From contig JADGJH010000191.1 of NCBI GenBank assembly GCA_027596945.1, positions 7,786 to 25,946 on the forward strand: a stretch of 18,161 nt of DNA, in the 5' to 3' direction. Position numbers and translations under genes: made by a program. Origin of the DNA: Physocladia obscura. Its lineage: Eukaryota > Chytridiomycota > Chytridiomycetes > Chytridiales > Chytriomycetaceae. The notes below the pieces were generated by a model, which made no database searches, had not been told where the DNA came from, and was given only the letters and a program-made list of their open reading frames with translations. Shown piece after piece: positions 10,285 through 18,161 of this stretch (position 1 is its first letter; every line of letters begins with the position of its first letter).

Positions 10285-12106
10285 ATGCCTGAAACGACGC
10301 CACTTTTAGCTGGAAACGCGGCAAATCCAACAAGCACCGCTCATAACAGCCCATTCAGCAGATTTAATCTGAAAACACGTAATCGCAAGGTTGCTGTTGC
10401 TACAGTTGGTGTCCTGGTTGTATTTGCACTTGGCTGGCATCTGTTTTCAGGAAGGAACTTTGCTCCGGCTGATCTCGCTTCGGAAATCACGAGCAAAAAT
10501 CTACTGGGCCACCTCACCGCATTCTCTGATTTGGCTGCGAAAAATAACGGGACTCGCAGCGTTCCGGGTCCTTACCTTGCTTCTGTTGAGTATGTTTACG
10601 ACCAATTATCGGAAAAGACGGATTACATTGTGACCAAGCAGCAATTTATATTCCCATTGTTTGTTATTCATTCCAATTCTACTTTGAATATTAGCGGCTC
10701 CAGCCCGCTTTTTTTTGGTAATTTTTTTTTATCCCACTCAAATTATCCAATAAAAAGACCTCATTTTACTTCCGTTGAAAGGCCGCGACTTTATACCTTT
10801 TGGAAAATCAGGTGCCGGATCAGCCTCAGGAACGCTCCAAACCATTTCCGTCGGATGCAGCGCTTCAGATTTTACCCATTTCAAGCATGGCAATATCGCC
10901 CTTGTTCCAAGAGAGCCAGCTGTTGGCGGAAATCCGGAGCCATGCATTTACAGACAAAAAATTGCTAATGCTGTCAAGGCTGGAGCGTCTGCAGTGCTTC
11001 TGTATTCGAACCTCCCAAGCGAAAGCCCTGTTGCTGGAGGATTTCCAGTCGATACCAAAAAGAGACCGACATACGGTTTGACTCAAACTTTGGCATTGTC
11101 GTTGCTGCAAAAGCTTGCACTTGGTGTTGAGGTTTATGTTAGTTTGACAAGCAATGTGGCATATGTTGATGTTGTCACATTTAACGTTTTGGCTGAAACA
11201 AAAGCTGGAGATGAAAACAATGTTATTTTAGCTGGAAGTCATTTGGACAGTGGTTTGCTTTGCTTTTTTTTTTTGTTGATCTTATGTGTGTAGGTAACTT
11301 TTTTCTCTTTACGTTCAGTCCCAGCTGGTCCTGGAATTAACGACGATTCTTCAGGTAGCTCTGCTACTCTTGAAGTGGCTCTTTCTTTGTACAGAACTGG
11401 TCTGTCAAGGAGTGTTGTTAACAAAGTCCGATTTGCTTTCTGGAGTGCTGAGGTGACTAAGAAATTATTCTTCACTGATTTATTTATGTTTCTATTCTGT
11501 GACAGGAACTTGGTCTGATTGGATCAAACCACTATGTCGATGACTTGGCAGAAAATAATCCATCAGAACTAAAGAAAATTGCCTTAAACTTAAATAACGA
11601 TATGATTGCTTCTCCAAATGGTGCTCGTTTCATCTACGATGGTCGGAACGCAGTTGACCCAAAATTACGCGGACCATCGGGAGTTATTCAATCGGTCTTC
11701 CAAGCTTACTTTGATGCAAAAAAGCTTCCGCATGAGCCAACGGAATTTGATGGCCGTAGTGACTATGGTGGTTTCCTCAAATATGGTATTCCTGCTGGTG
11801 GTCTTTTTACTGGCGGTTTGTGCTTTTTTTTTTTTCTTGATATTTTTTTCTTCAATTATTAAATTACAGTGAAACTGTTTAGCTGAGCAAATCAAGAGTA
11901 TTGAGCAGGCGCAAATCTATGGAGGTACTGCAGGAGTTGCGTTTGATCCATGCTATCATCTTGCTTGCGACACTCTGGACCACGTTACAAAAGGAGAAAA
12001 GGGTCTTGGATTCGACTTGTTTGTTGAATTGGCAGGATCAATGGGTCATATTGTTCACAAATTGGCGTTTGTGAATGATTTGCGTGGATTCCTTAATGGA
12101 AACTGA
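10285..12106 (+). CDS. APE3: M28 family zinc aminopeptidase, membrane-anchored (aminopeptidase Y-like)
   Basis: Predicted two-zinc aminopeptidase acting in the lumen of the vacuole or secretory pathway, removing N-terminal residues from peptides. Proposed exons: 10285-10717, 10782-11252, 11319-11452, 11506-11815, 11883-12106, giving 523 residues. A cytoplasmic tail begins MPETTPLLAG and could hold a dileucine-like sorting signal. One membrane segment follows (about 35-54), so the enzyme is type II. A protease-associated (PA) domain is inserted at about 165-280 (NAVKAGASAVLLYSN). The catalytic domain shows the zinc ligands in order: H298 in GSHLDS, bridging D310 in GPGINDDSSG, the general-base pair E346/E347 in FWSAEELGLIGSNHY, D378 in NNDMIASPN, and H475 in FDPCYHLACD. 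Nothing is missing, so activity is expected. Yeast Ape3 has a cleaved N-terminal signal; here it reads as an anchor. The symbol rests on the family only. Confidence 0.92.
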
Positions 12107-12177
12107 TTTTTTTTTTCTGTTTCTCGGTGAATGAGTGAAATCTAAAAGACTCTCAGAGTATCTTTATTTTCTTATTG
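12107..12177. terminator. Convergent 3' ends of aminopeptidase and SPT20
   Basis: Seventy-one bases lie between two converging stop codons. On the minus strand an AATAAA (plus 12163-12168) lies 9 nt after the SPT20 stop and is a candidate polyadenylation signal. No clear signal is seen for the plus-strand gene. Confidence 0.35.
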
Positions 12178-14128
12178 TCAAGGTCCAGCACTTCCTCCGC
12201 CACTTGTGCTCATTGTTGCAAGTGCATTAATCATGGTGTTTGTCAAGCCATAGAAACTTTTGAAATAACCTAAATAGTTGTCGACAGCTGCAATATTTCC
12301 GACAGGATATCTTGGAAAAAAAAGTTACAAAAAACGTAGAAAACTTGAAAGAAAAAGGAAACCAACCGCAAAGTTCCAGAATAATTTCCAATTGCATTTC
12401 CTTCAATATTTCCCATTCGCAAAATGGCTTCATGTTCATCCGGAACGTTTGTTTCAACGATATTAAGGATAGTGTAGAGTGTTCCTTGTTTAAATTTTTG
12501 TTCAAATCGTACGGTGCGGACAACTTTGGTTCCATTTAATACCAAATATTCGGGATCCCTTTTCTCGATTTTTGCTGTAAAATAAAAATAAGAAAGAAAA
12601 AAGGAGATTAAAAAACATACGTTTAACTCGACGAACATCAAGGCCAAGCACAAGCTCTGTATCGAAACTATGTTTTCGTTTTCGAAACTCTTCTATAAAT
12701 TGCAATCGAGTGAACCGCGGCTGAAAAGATTTAACAGATGCCGATGTATCAGTAAATCCAATTATTGAATTGCTGTGGTTGGTATTACTGCTATCGTTGC
12801 CATTGCCGACGGAAGAATTTTGTAAACTTAACCCTGTTGCTAATACTGTTTGCGCTGTTACAGAAGAGTTGTTACTGGATGGTATCGTTGAAAATGGATT
12901 GAGTATATCGACAGCAGCTGCGCTTGAAGATATGGCATCGCGTGCGAGTCCGTGTGCGCCACCAGAAGTGGGGCATGTATAGTCATTAACAAGCATAAGT
13001 TTGTGTATGCGACTGTTGTTAGTGTGACTTGCATTTGCCGTGCAGGAGTTTTCAGCAGTCAGAATCTCGCTGTCGGATGCATGTTCTGGGTCTGCGGCAC
13101 GTGGCGAAGGCGGAAGTCTATGAGATTCGTTGCTGTGGTTGGTGCGTGGCTGGAGTGACTCACTTTCGCGTTCATTTTCACGTTCTGTATATACGTGTTC
13201 GTGTTGATGTTGCCGTTCAAGTTCAAGTTCGAGTTCGTAAGCATGTATGGTTGCGGCAAGTGCCCGAGGCGGCACGCGGTATTTCGAACGGTTGTATTCG
13301 GTAAGAGTTTCGCGCACGGCAACTGCTGGGCTAGGGTCGAGACAGAGTGGCTCTGTGGCAGCCTTACAATTGGTTTCGGTATAATTGAGAATTGAGTTTG
13401 AAGTTTCAACTTGGTCTGCTCACCAAAATGCGAGCTTCAATTTCAGCCGCGGCAACAAGAACACGTGGCGGCTGACCCAGGTAACCCGCAGGCAGATAAT
13501 CCGGATCGAAGTCTTTAATGTCGGAATTTGGATCGACGCTAAAGTTGGTATCTTTGAGCTCTGAATCGTTGTTCCCATTGCCGTCGATGTTAATACTGGA
13601 GCTTTTTGTGGAATTGCTATGTTTGTCAATACTTTGTTTGTCGTTACTGTTATTGCATAGTTGACGCACAATTGCTGCGCACACGGCGTCCTGAGACGGC
13701 ATCAGTCCAAAAGCGACGATCGACGGACGCAGTGGGTAGCGGGCTTGTGTTTGTGTTAATCCGGCAATGCCTGGGTGGGTGTGAGAGTGGGTATGTTGGT
13801 TGACCTGGTTTAGCACACGGTAGTCGTGAATGGAAATCTCAGCACGCCCTTCTACATAATCACTGGCCGTAAACAGTTCCGCGTTGATTGCCGTGACATT
13901 TTGCTTGTCCAACGCCGCCACAAGGCCCTATAAGTTTCAGTAAGAAATCGAGAACCAAAAGCAAAGAAAGGTTGGCCTTACGGCAAGTGATGCGTTGTGC
14001 TGGTAATGACGCGTCCTAGAATTTTCGTTGCTGCCATCGCCCTTGTCACTATCTGTACTTCCGATGCCGTTTCTGTTGCCGTTGCTTTCAACAAAGCGCA
14101 GAAACGTTGGAAACGCTTCAATTTTCAT
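12178..14128 (-). CDS. SPT20: SAGA complex subunit Spt20 (Ada5)
   Basis: Structural subunit that holds the SAGA co-activator together, linking the HAT and TBP-binding parts in the nucleus. Five proposed exons (minus strand): 14128-13982, 13927-13424, 13362-12621, 12574-12367, 12310-12178, giving 577 residues. The N-terminal Spt20 domain is recognised by PTFLRF near the start, by AELF...EGRAEISIHDYR, and above all by EIEARILAATEPLCLDPSPA, which forms only after removing the intron 13363-13423. The middle is long, Ser/Asn/Glu-rich and probably disordered. The C-terminal conserved block is RFTRLQFIEEFRKRK, ILNIVETN, NYSGTLRYPVGNIAAVDNY and LGYFKSFYGL. The ATG at 14128 is the first in frame, but the frame stays open upstream to a TAA at 14195-14197 and family members usually have residues before the PTFLRF strand. 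An upstream exon is therefore possible. The 5' side lies against CpG-poor repeat-like DNA. Confidence 0.88.
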
Positions 14129-14629
14129 GACAAATCGAAGATATTTGTTTTGCTTGTGCTGCAGAACAAGCTTGTTTCCTAGCGAAACTTGAATTTACTT
14201 GACTTGTTTGCTTTGCTGTGTCTGGATTTGCTGAAACTTGTCTATTTCATTTTGAAGGGTCATTGAACATTTGAATTGTGCCTTCTGCCATTGTTCCATA
14301 TGACCTTCTTTCTTGTTTTGCTTTTCCAAATAGTCTTTTCCTTTGTGTGAAAGTGCAAGATTTACTTGTGTTTCATTATCAACAACTAGAGATTCAGCAG
14401 CATTCACAGCTATAGCAGAGGAGCTGCAAAGAATCTGATTAATTGAAAATAGAGACTCCACATCATCTTGACTAATTGCTTGTTCCACAATTACTGGCCA
14501 ATTTGTTGACTTCGCATTTCCTGCTTGTTTTAATACTTGTTGTTTCAGCAAGAATCATGCTTCCAATGAACAAATTATGTTAACAACTTGTTGGTAAAGA
14601 ATTTTTGAGGTATGGTGAAATACTCTTTG

Positions 14630-14634
14630 CCTCT
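14630..14634. repeat. Target-site duplication, left copy (GCCTC)
   Basis: GCCTC directly precedes the left terminal repeat and recurs directly after the right one at 14928-14932. Removing the element and one copy restores an uninterrupted sequence reading TTTGCCTCAACACTGCC. Confidence 0.65.
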
Positions 14635-14703
14635 GTTGAGATAATCAAGTTGACATCACACTCAGCACTGGGGGCTTTTGGTTTAGTGGTTATACTTTAT
14701 CAC
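14635..14703 (+). repeat. Left 69-bp terminal direct repeat
   Basis: First copy of the 69-bp terminal repeat of the TRIM-like element. It starts TGTTGAGATAATCAAG and ends ATACTTTATCA. It differs from the right copy at a single base: CACTGGGG here, CACCGGGG there. Confidence 0.85.
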
Positions 14704-14762
14704 GTTATCAGCACCATTGCTCTGAAGGTCGTGGGTTCAATTCCCAGTCAGACCACCAAACC
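14680..14762 (+). other. tRNA-like stretch with A-box and B-box
   Basis: GGTTTAGTGGTTA (in the left repeat, about 14681-14693) resembles a pol III A-box and tRNA D-arm. GTGGGTTCAATTCCCAG (about 14731-14747) resembles a T-arm with B-box, followed by TCAGACCACCA like an acceptor strand plus CCA. The 5' acceptor strand that would pair with it is missing and the spacing between the boxes is longer than in a normal tRNA. It is therefore tRNA-derived sequence and not a working tRNA gene. Confidence 0.5.
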
Positions 14763-14847
14763 CCATGTGCCTGAAAAACCTATAGTGTTAAGGCCAGGAC
14801 AATTCAAGGCAATATGTTAGACAGTCACTGAGTTTGTGATGTCGCCT

Positions 14848-14858
14848 TGATGGGGGAG
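14848..14858 (+). other. Polypurine-tract-like sequence
   Basis: TGATGGGGGAG lies flush against the right terminal repeat. In LTR elements this is the position of the RNase H-resistant tract that primes plus-strand DNA synthesis. Confidence 0.5.
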
Positions 14859-14927
14859 TGTTGAGATAATCAAGTTGACATCACACTCAGCACCGGGGGC
14901 TTTTGGTTTAGTGGTTATACTTTATCA
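14859..14927 (+). repeat. Right 69-bp terminal direct repeat
   Basis: Second copy of the terminal repeat, same length as the left copy with no gaps. It follows directly after the polypurine-like TGATGGGGGAG and is followed by the second GCCTC. Confidence 0.85.
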
Positions 14928-14932
14928 GCCTC
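14928..14932. repeat. Target-site duplication, right copy (GCCTC)
   Basis: Right partner of the 5-bp duplication flanking the TRIM-like element. The bases that follow (AACA) complete CTCAACA, the inverse of the element's TGTTGAG start. An alternative right edge at 14936 is conceivable but would leave no duplication. Confidence 0.65.
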
Positions 14933-17033
14933 AACACTGCCTTCTTGTTTTTTGTGAGCATCTATCTGAATATGGCAAGCTTGGCAGATTTTCAGATGGA
15001 AGATTTGAATACAAATCCTTCATTGCCTGTATTTTATATATATATCTGGTAGAATACAATAAGAAAAAGGAAAAAAAAAAGAAACATTGCTTACCAACTT
15101 TTTCAAATAGTCTAAAAATTTTTGGCAGCATGAGTCTGTTTTTTTCAAGCCAGCCTGCACAGTCTCAGTAGTAAATTCCTTTGCCATTGTGATATTTTGA
15201 GTATTTTGTGAATACCAATTCAAGTCAAAGTAAGGTCTTCTTTAGTTTTGGCCCATTCCTCCCAAGCCTTCATTTGAAGCTCGCTGCCAAAGTCATAAGT
15301 TAAAATTGCAACAACAAGACACTTCTATGCATGAGTCCAATTATATATAAAACAAAGATCCAATGATTCATTGAATGGATTCTTCTCAGGGCAATAAAAG
15401 TGATTGATGAAATCTACACCTTCATTGAGATGTTTTGCCAAACTAAAAATGAAAGCAAAATATGAACTCCATTGGTGAAGTTCTGGCACAGATGGTGATA
15501 ATAATGCAAGAAAAATGCCACAGAAATCACTTAATCAGTCCAAAGAACAGTATTAGTTGGATTAATGAAAATCAAGGTAGAAAAATCTCAGTGTGCAACA
15601 TTAGCAGAAAAAATATTTGAGAATTCAATGTGTGATTTTTCAGAGACAACTTGTGAGATAATTGAAGAAACATGGGATTTCCAAGTGGTAAATAAAACTG
15701 AAACACAATTTTGTTTAAGAGTTTCCTGAACAGATGATACTAAGTGGGTGCAGTTAACCAATGATTTAGATGCATAATATTTTTCAGTGAAACAGTGGCA
15801 ACAAACTCTTTAAATTTTGTTTTTAGATCTGAATGCATTATTGCTTTCTTATTAGCACTTGAGTATGATTGATAATGCTGTGTGACAAAATTTGCAGAGT
15901 TACAGTAAACTTGTAATGCATTAGTAGCCTGTTTCCAGCCACAATTGATGAAAGCAGATATGCAAAAACCATCTTGAGCAATCCAGCTTAAATACAAGTT
16001 ATTCTCTGCCAACTTCTCTATTTTTAGCATGTAAATTTCATGAACAATGGAATCAGGTGTAGTATTGATCATATAATACTGTAAAATGTTAGTTTGCATC
16101 AAATGGAGAGAATCAGGAACACTCATTTCCTCCAGAAGATCATCTGTGTCTTTGAGAAGCTTGATCAAATCAGTGGAATTATCAAGGCACATGATCTCAG
16201 ATTTCTTGAGTTCATCTTTCTTTGGAAATAAGTCATCTTCATCTCCATGCAGCATGCCAAGAAAGTGATTGGAATGCATCTTCAAAGTGCAGTATAAATT
16301 GCACAAGTAGTTGTATTTTTCAATATATGCTTGAAGAATTAATTGGAAGTTGTGCATTTCCATGAATATGGTGTGGCACTGAAAAAGTAATGATTTTTTT
16401 AGAAGTAGGTAAATTTTTTGTATAGAAGTTACCCTCATTTTTATCCATCTTCTTTGCTTATTTTTTCTTCATGGCAATCTGTTTCTTTTGTATAGCCACT
16501 TGCAAGACAGTTTAAATGATTGTGTAAACTGTCCATATACCCAAAAGATTTTGAAAGCCACTGGTAAATGATCAAGGGAAAACCATCGTAAAACATCAAA
16601 GAGGCTTTAGGTGATTTCAGATTATAAATAAGCTCATTTGTTTGTGTGAGACTGTTATTCAGCAATCCAACAAACTGTTTTTAGTTGTTATTGTAAAGAA
16701 GAGAAAATAAAAAATAAAATAAAAAGAAAAGTAAAAATAGCAAAATAACAAAAGGAAATAATAAAATAAAAGATAGTGAAGTAAATTACACTTGCCTCAA
16801 CTTTTGAAAGTGTGATTTTTTCTATGAACCATTTATCATATTGCTTGTCCAAGCCACCATAATCCTGTAACATGGCATTTTCAAACCTTTCCATCAATTT
16901 TTCTAAGAACCAGTCAACAAACCACGTCTTTCTTACCAATGTCAGTGTCATCAGTGTGCATTCTAAGCAGTGGTTGTCAAGTTCTTCCTGTCCTCCCTCA
17001 TTGCAGTTAGCAAGATCATTAAGCAAAGCTTGG

Positions 17034-17105
17034 TCATCAGCTCAAAGCTGAGTCATCAGCTCAAGGCTGATCCATCAGCAAAAGCTGGCCTCAGCTGAAG
17101 CTGGT
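17034..17105. repeat. Short minisatellite, about four units of 16-19 bp
   Basis: TCATCAGCTCAAAGCTGAG is repeated as TCATCAGCTCAAGGCTGAT, then CCATCAGCAAAAGCTGGC, then CTCAGCTGAAGCTGGT. The first two units are nearly identical and the others drift. The units hold AGCT-centred palindromic cores. It lies just upstream of the decayed minus-strand gene and has stops in all the frames I followed. Confidence 0.7.
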
Positions 17106-18161
17106 AAGCAGTGAAGAGTCATTGACCCAAAAAAAAAGGAACAAATATAAAGTAAAGATATTGCAAGAGGAAAATTAAAGAAGATGTCATAGAATTGAAG
17201 TAAAATGCTGTATGTGGCTGAATAACAAGAGTAAGGTCCAGTAAGTTGTAGAAAATAGTAGAAGATTTTTGCTGGTAGCTGTAGTGGCTTGAGTCAAGTA
17301 ATTCAATACTAGATATCTCAGAACTAAATGACAAGAGTTCAAGATAGTACTATGGAATTTGGTTGAAATAGGTAGTTTAATACTTAATGTGCACTTTGTT
17401 TTTATTTGATAAGACTAATTATAAATAAAAGAAAGGAATAGGGTTTAAGTAGTTTTTGAAGTGGAAAAAAAAAGAAATAAAAAGAATAAAAGATGTTTAG
17501 AAAGAAAAATGGCTGGAAAGCAATTGGAAATTGCTTTAATTGTTTTTGAGCTATTGAGGTGAATAGAAGGCTTGAGAAATTTCCAGAAAATTCTTTGAGA
17601 AAAATTAGATTAGCAATCTAATTTATACAAAAGATGGACTAAAAGCAGCAAATGAATTTTATGTGCTTACTGCAGTAAGATTTCTCATATAAAAATGCAA
17701 AATATCTTCCAAAAATATTATGGATAATTATGCAGATTTTTCTTTTTTTTTTAAAAATAACCAACTTTGAAGTTCTATTGTTTGAAGGGAAAAACAATTA
17801 AGTGAACATCAGTGAACATGTTTTTTTAAAGCTGATATTAATGCTTTGTTCATGGTTTTATTTTTGGTTGAAATTTTTTTCCAACCCTGTACACATGCCC
17901 AGGCATTCTCTTGGGCATGCATATGGGGGAGTTCAAGCAGGTTCAAATGCCTACTCAGTGCCACCATGGATTTCACTATTTATTGTGCTTTGGCATTGAT
18001 CCCCCTTTTTTTTTGAAGGGGTATTCCCCCTGAGAGCTGCTGCTTGTCTTTTTAAATTATGAATGGTGTTACACAACAATAAAGACATCCCCAAATCAGC
18101 CATCAGTTTTGGTCTCTGACAGCAGGGCTATGCCATTTGCAACTCATTGGAAGCAATGCCC
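17106..18161. other. AT-rich, CpG-free region without a supportable gene
   Basis: About 1 kb of AT-rich sequence with no CpG dinucleotide that I can find. One minus-strand frame (17334-17119) has a partly protein-like start (MSFSSEISSIELLDSSHYS) and might be a leading exon of the decayed gene, but nothing confirms it. Near the right end are a perfect 8-bp hairpin (17894-17919), a GGGGGAG purine tract (17925-17931), a CCCCTT/AAGGGG hairpin around 18002-18022 and an AATAAA at 18079-18084. This mix recalls the 3' end or LTR of a retroelement, but no terminal repeat pair can be shown within the window. Confidence 0.45.
17894..17919. other. GC-rich hairpin (8-bp perfect stem, 10-nt loop)
   Basis: CATGCCCA at 17894-17901 is the exact reverse complement of TGGGCATG at 17912-17919. 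It stands out in an AT-rich setting and is closely followed by ATATGGGGGAG. It may be part of a retroelement terminal region. Confidence 0.5.

Larger units (their letters stand above)
14635..14927. mobile_element. TRIM-like miniature LTR element (293 bp)
   Basis: Two direct terminal repeats of 69 bp (14635-14703 and 14859-14927) enclose a 155-bp interior that codes for nothing. The repeats differ at one position, begin TGTTGAG and end TTTATCA, so they have the TG...CA ends of LTRs. GCCTC stands on both sides (14630-14634 and 14928-14932), a 5-bp target duplication as made by retroviral-type integrases. A purine-rich TGATGGGGGAG ends exactly at the second repeat, where a polypurine tract belongs. 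No usual TGG-starting primer-binding site follows the first repeat; the interior starts CGTTATCAGCACC. With no genes it would need enzymes supplied by a full-length relative. The alternative is a tandem tRNA-derived SINE, which fits the A/B-box sequences but not the 5-bp duplication or the lack of an A-rich tail. The near-identical repeats suggest a fairly recent insertion. The orientation shown (polypurine tract on the plus strand) is inferred. Confidence 0.72.
14195..17026 (-). pseudogene. Decayed multi-exon gene of unknown family
   Basis: Several open blocks on the minus strand have protein-like composition and intron-like joins but cannot be read as one gene. Blocks: 17026-16790 and 16674-16441 (intron 16675-16789), 16433-15740 with a probable 54-nt intron at 16379-16432, 15745-15530, 15530-15230, 15201-15095 joined to 15026-14931 by a well-formed intron (GTAAGC...CAG, 15027-15094), and 14590-14195. 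Breaks: a frame shift near 15742, TGA at 15588-15590, a frame shift near 15535, TAG at 15325-15327 and TGA at 14555-14557, plus the insertion at 14635. The protein looks helical and soluble (for example MHNFQLILQAYIEKYNYLC, LQMKAWEEWAKTKEDL). I recognise no domain, catalytic motif or transposase signature. It may be a lineage-specific gene family or part of a larger mobile element. It runs in the same direction as SPT20 and ends 66 bp before its ATG. Confidence 0.6.

Noticed and set aside
12952..13395. Plus-strand frames opposite SPT20
   Set aside because: They mirror the repetitive middle of SPT20 on the other strand, and SPT20 has clear family motifs.
14680..14762. A functional tRNA gene
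   Set aside because: The A- and B-box motifs are present, but the 5' acceptor strand does not pair with the 3' strand, the D-arm is poor and the box spacing is too long.
14635..14936. A DNA transposon with TGTTGAG...CTCAACA inverted ends
   Set aside because: The inverted match is only 7 bp, part of it is pre-existing target sequence, and this edge leaves no target duplication. The 69-bp direct-repeat model with GCCTC duplication explains more.
15726..15758. A 33-nt intron (GTTAAC...CAG) in the decayed gene
   Set aside because: It is shorter than every other intron in the window and joining across it does not restore the next coding block. A frame shift near 15742 fits better.
17119..17334. 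A separate small minus-strand gene of 71 residues
   Set aside because: The second half is a hydrophobic T-rich run like intron sequence, and nothing supports translation. At best it is a leading exon of the decayed gene.

Overview
The window reads as genomic DNA of an intron-rich fungus, most likely an early-diverging (chytrid-like) lineage. This placement is inferred from gene content and structure, not from a marker gene. Nearly every gene is split by GT-AG introns of about 45 to 125 nt. The protein set is eukaryotic and fungal: a Las17/WASP-type actin nucleation factor, Mex67/NXF1 mRNA exporter, DNA ligase IV, vacuolar-type M28 aminopeptidase and the SAGA subunit Spt20. A Fringe-like glycosyltransferase carrying a PAN/apple domain is also present, a combination less usual in higher fungi. 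Exon coordinates were worked out by hand from reading-frame continuity, splice motifs and family motifs.

Left part, about 1-14,190: six densely packed single-copy genes. They are WASP (+, 5' end cut by the window edge), the glycosyltransferase (+), MEX67 (-), LIG4 (+), aminopeptidase (+) and SPT20 (-). Gaps are 64, 94, 334, 38 and 71 bp. The 334-bp gap is the shared divergent promoter region of MEX67 and LIG4. MEX67 converges on the glycosyltransferase gene, and SPT20 on the aminopeptidase gene. The genes serve unrelated housekeeping roles and do not form a pathway.

Right part, about 14,190-18,161: the character changes sharply. The DNA is AT-rich and almost free of CpG; I count four outside a small inserted element in about 3.7 kb. 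It carries the decayed remains of a multi-exon gene on the minus strand, of a family I do not recognise, broken by stops and frameshifts. Inserted in it is a compact 293-bp element with two 69-bp direct terminal repeats (68/69 identical, TG...CA ends), a purine-rich tract before the second repeat and a 5-bp target duplication. This is the signature of a TRIM (terminal-repeat retrotransposon in miniature). It also carries tRNA-like A-box and B-box sequences, the first in the terminal repeat and the second in the interior. A short minisatellite and a GC-rich hairpin lie further right.

The most noteworthy items are the TRIM-like element, the extreme CpG depletion with its abrupt edge beside SPT20, and the unknown decayed gene.
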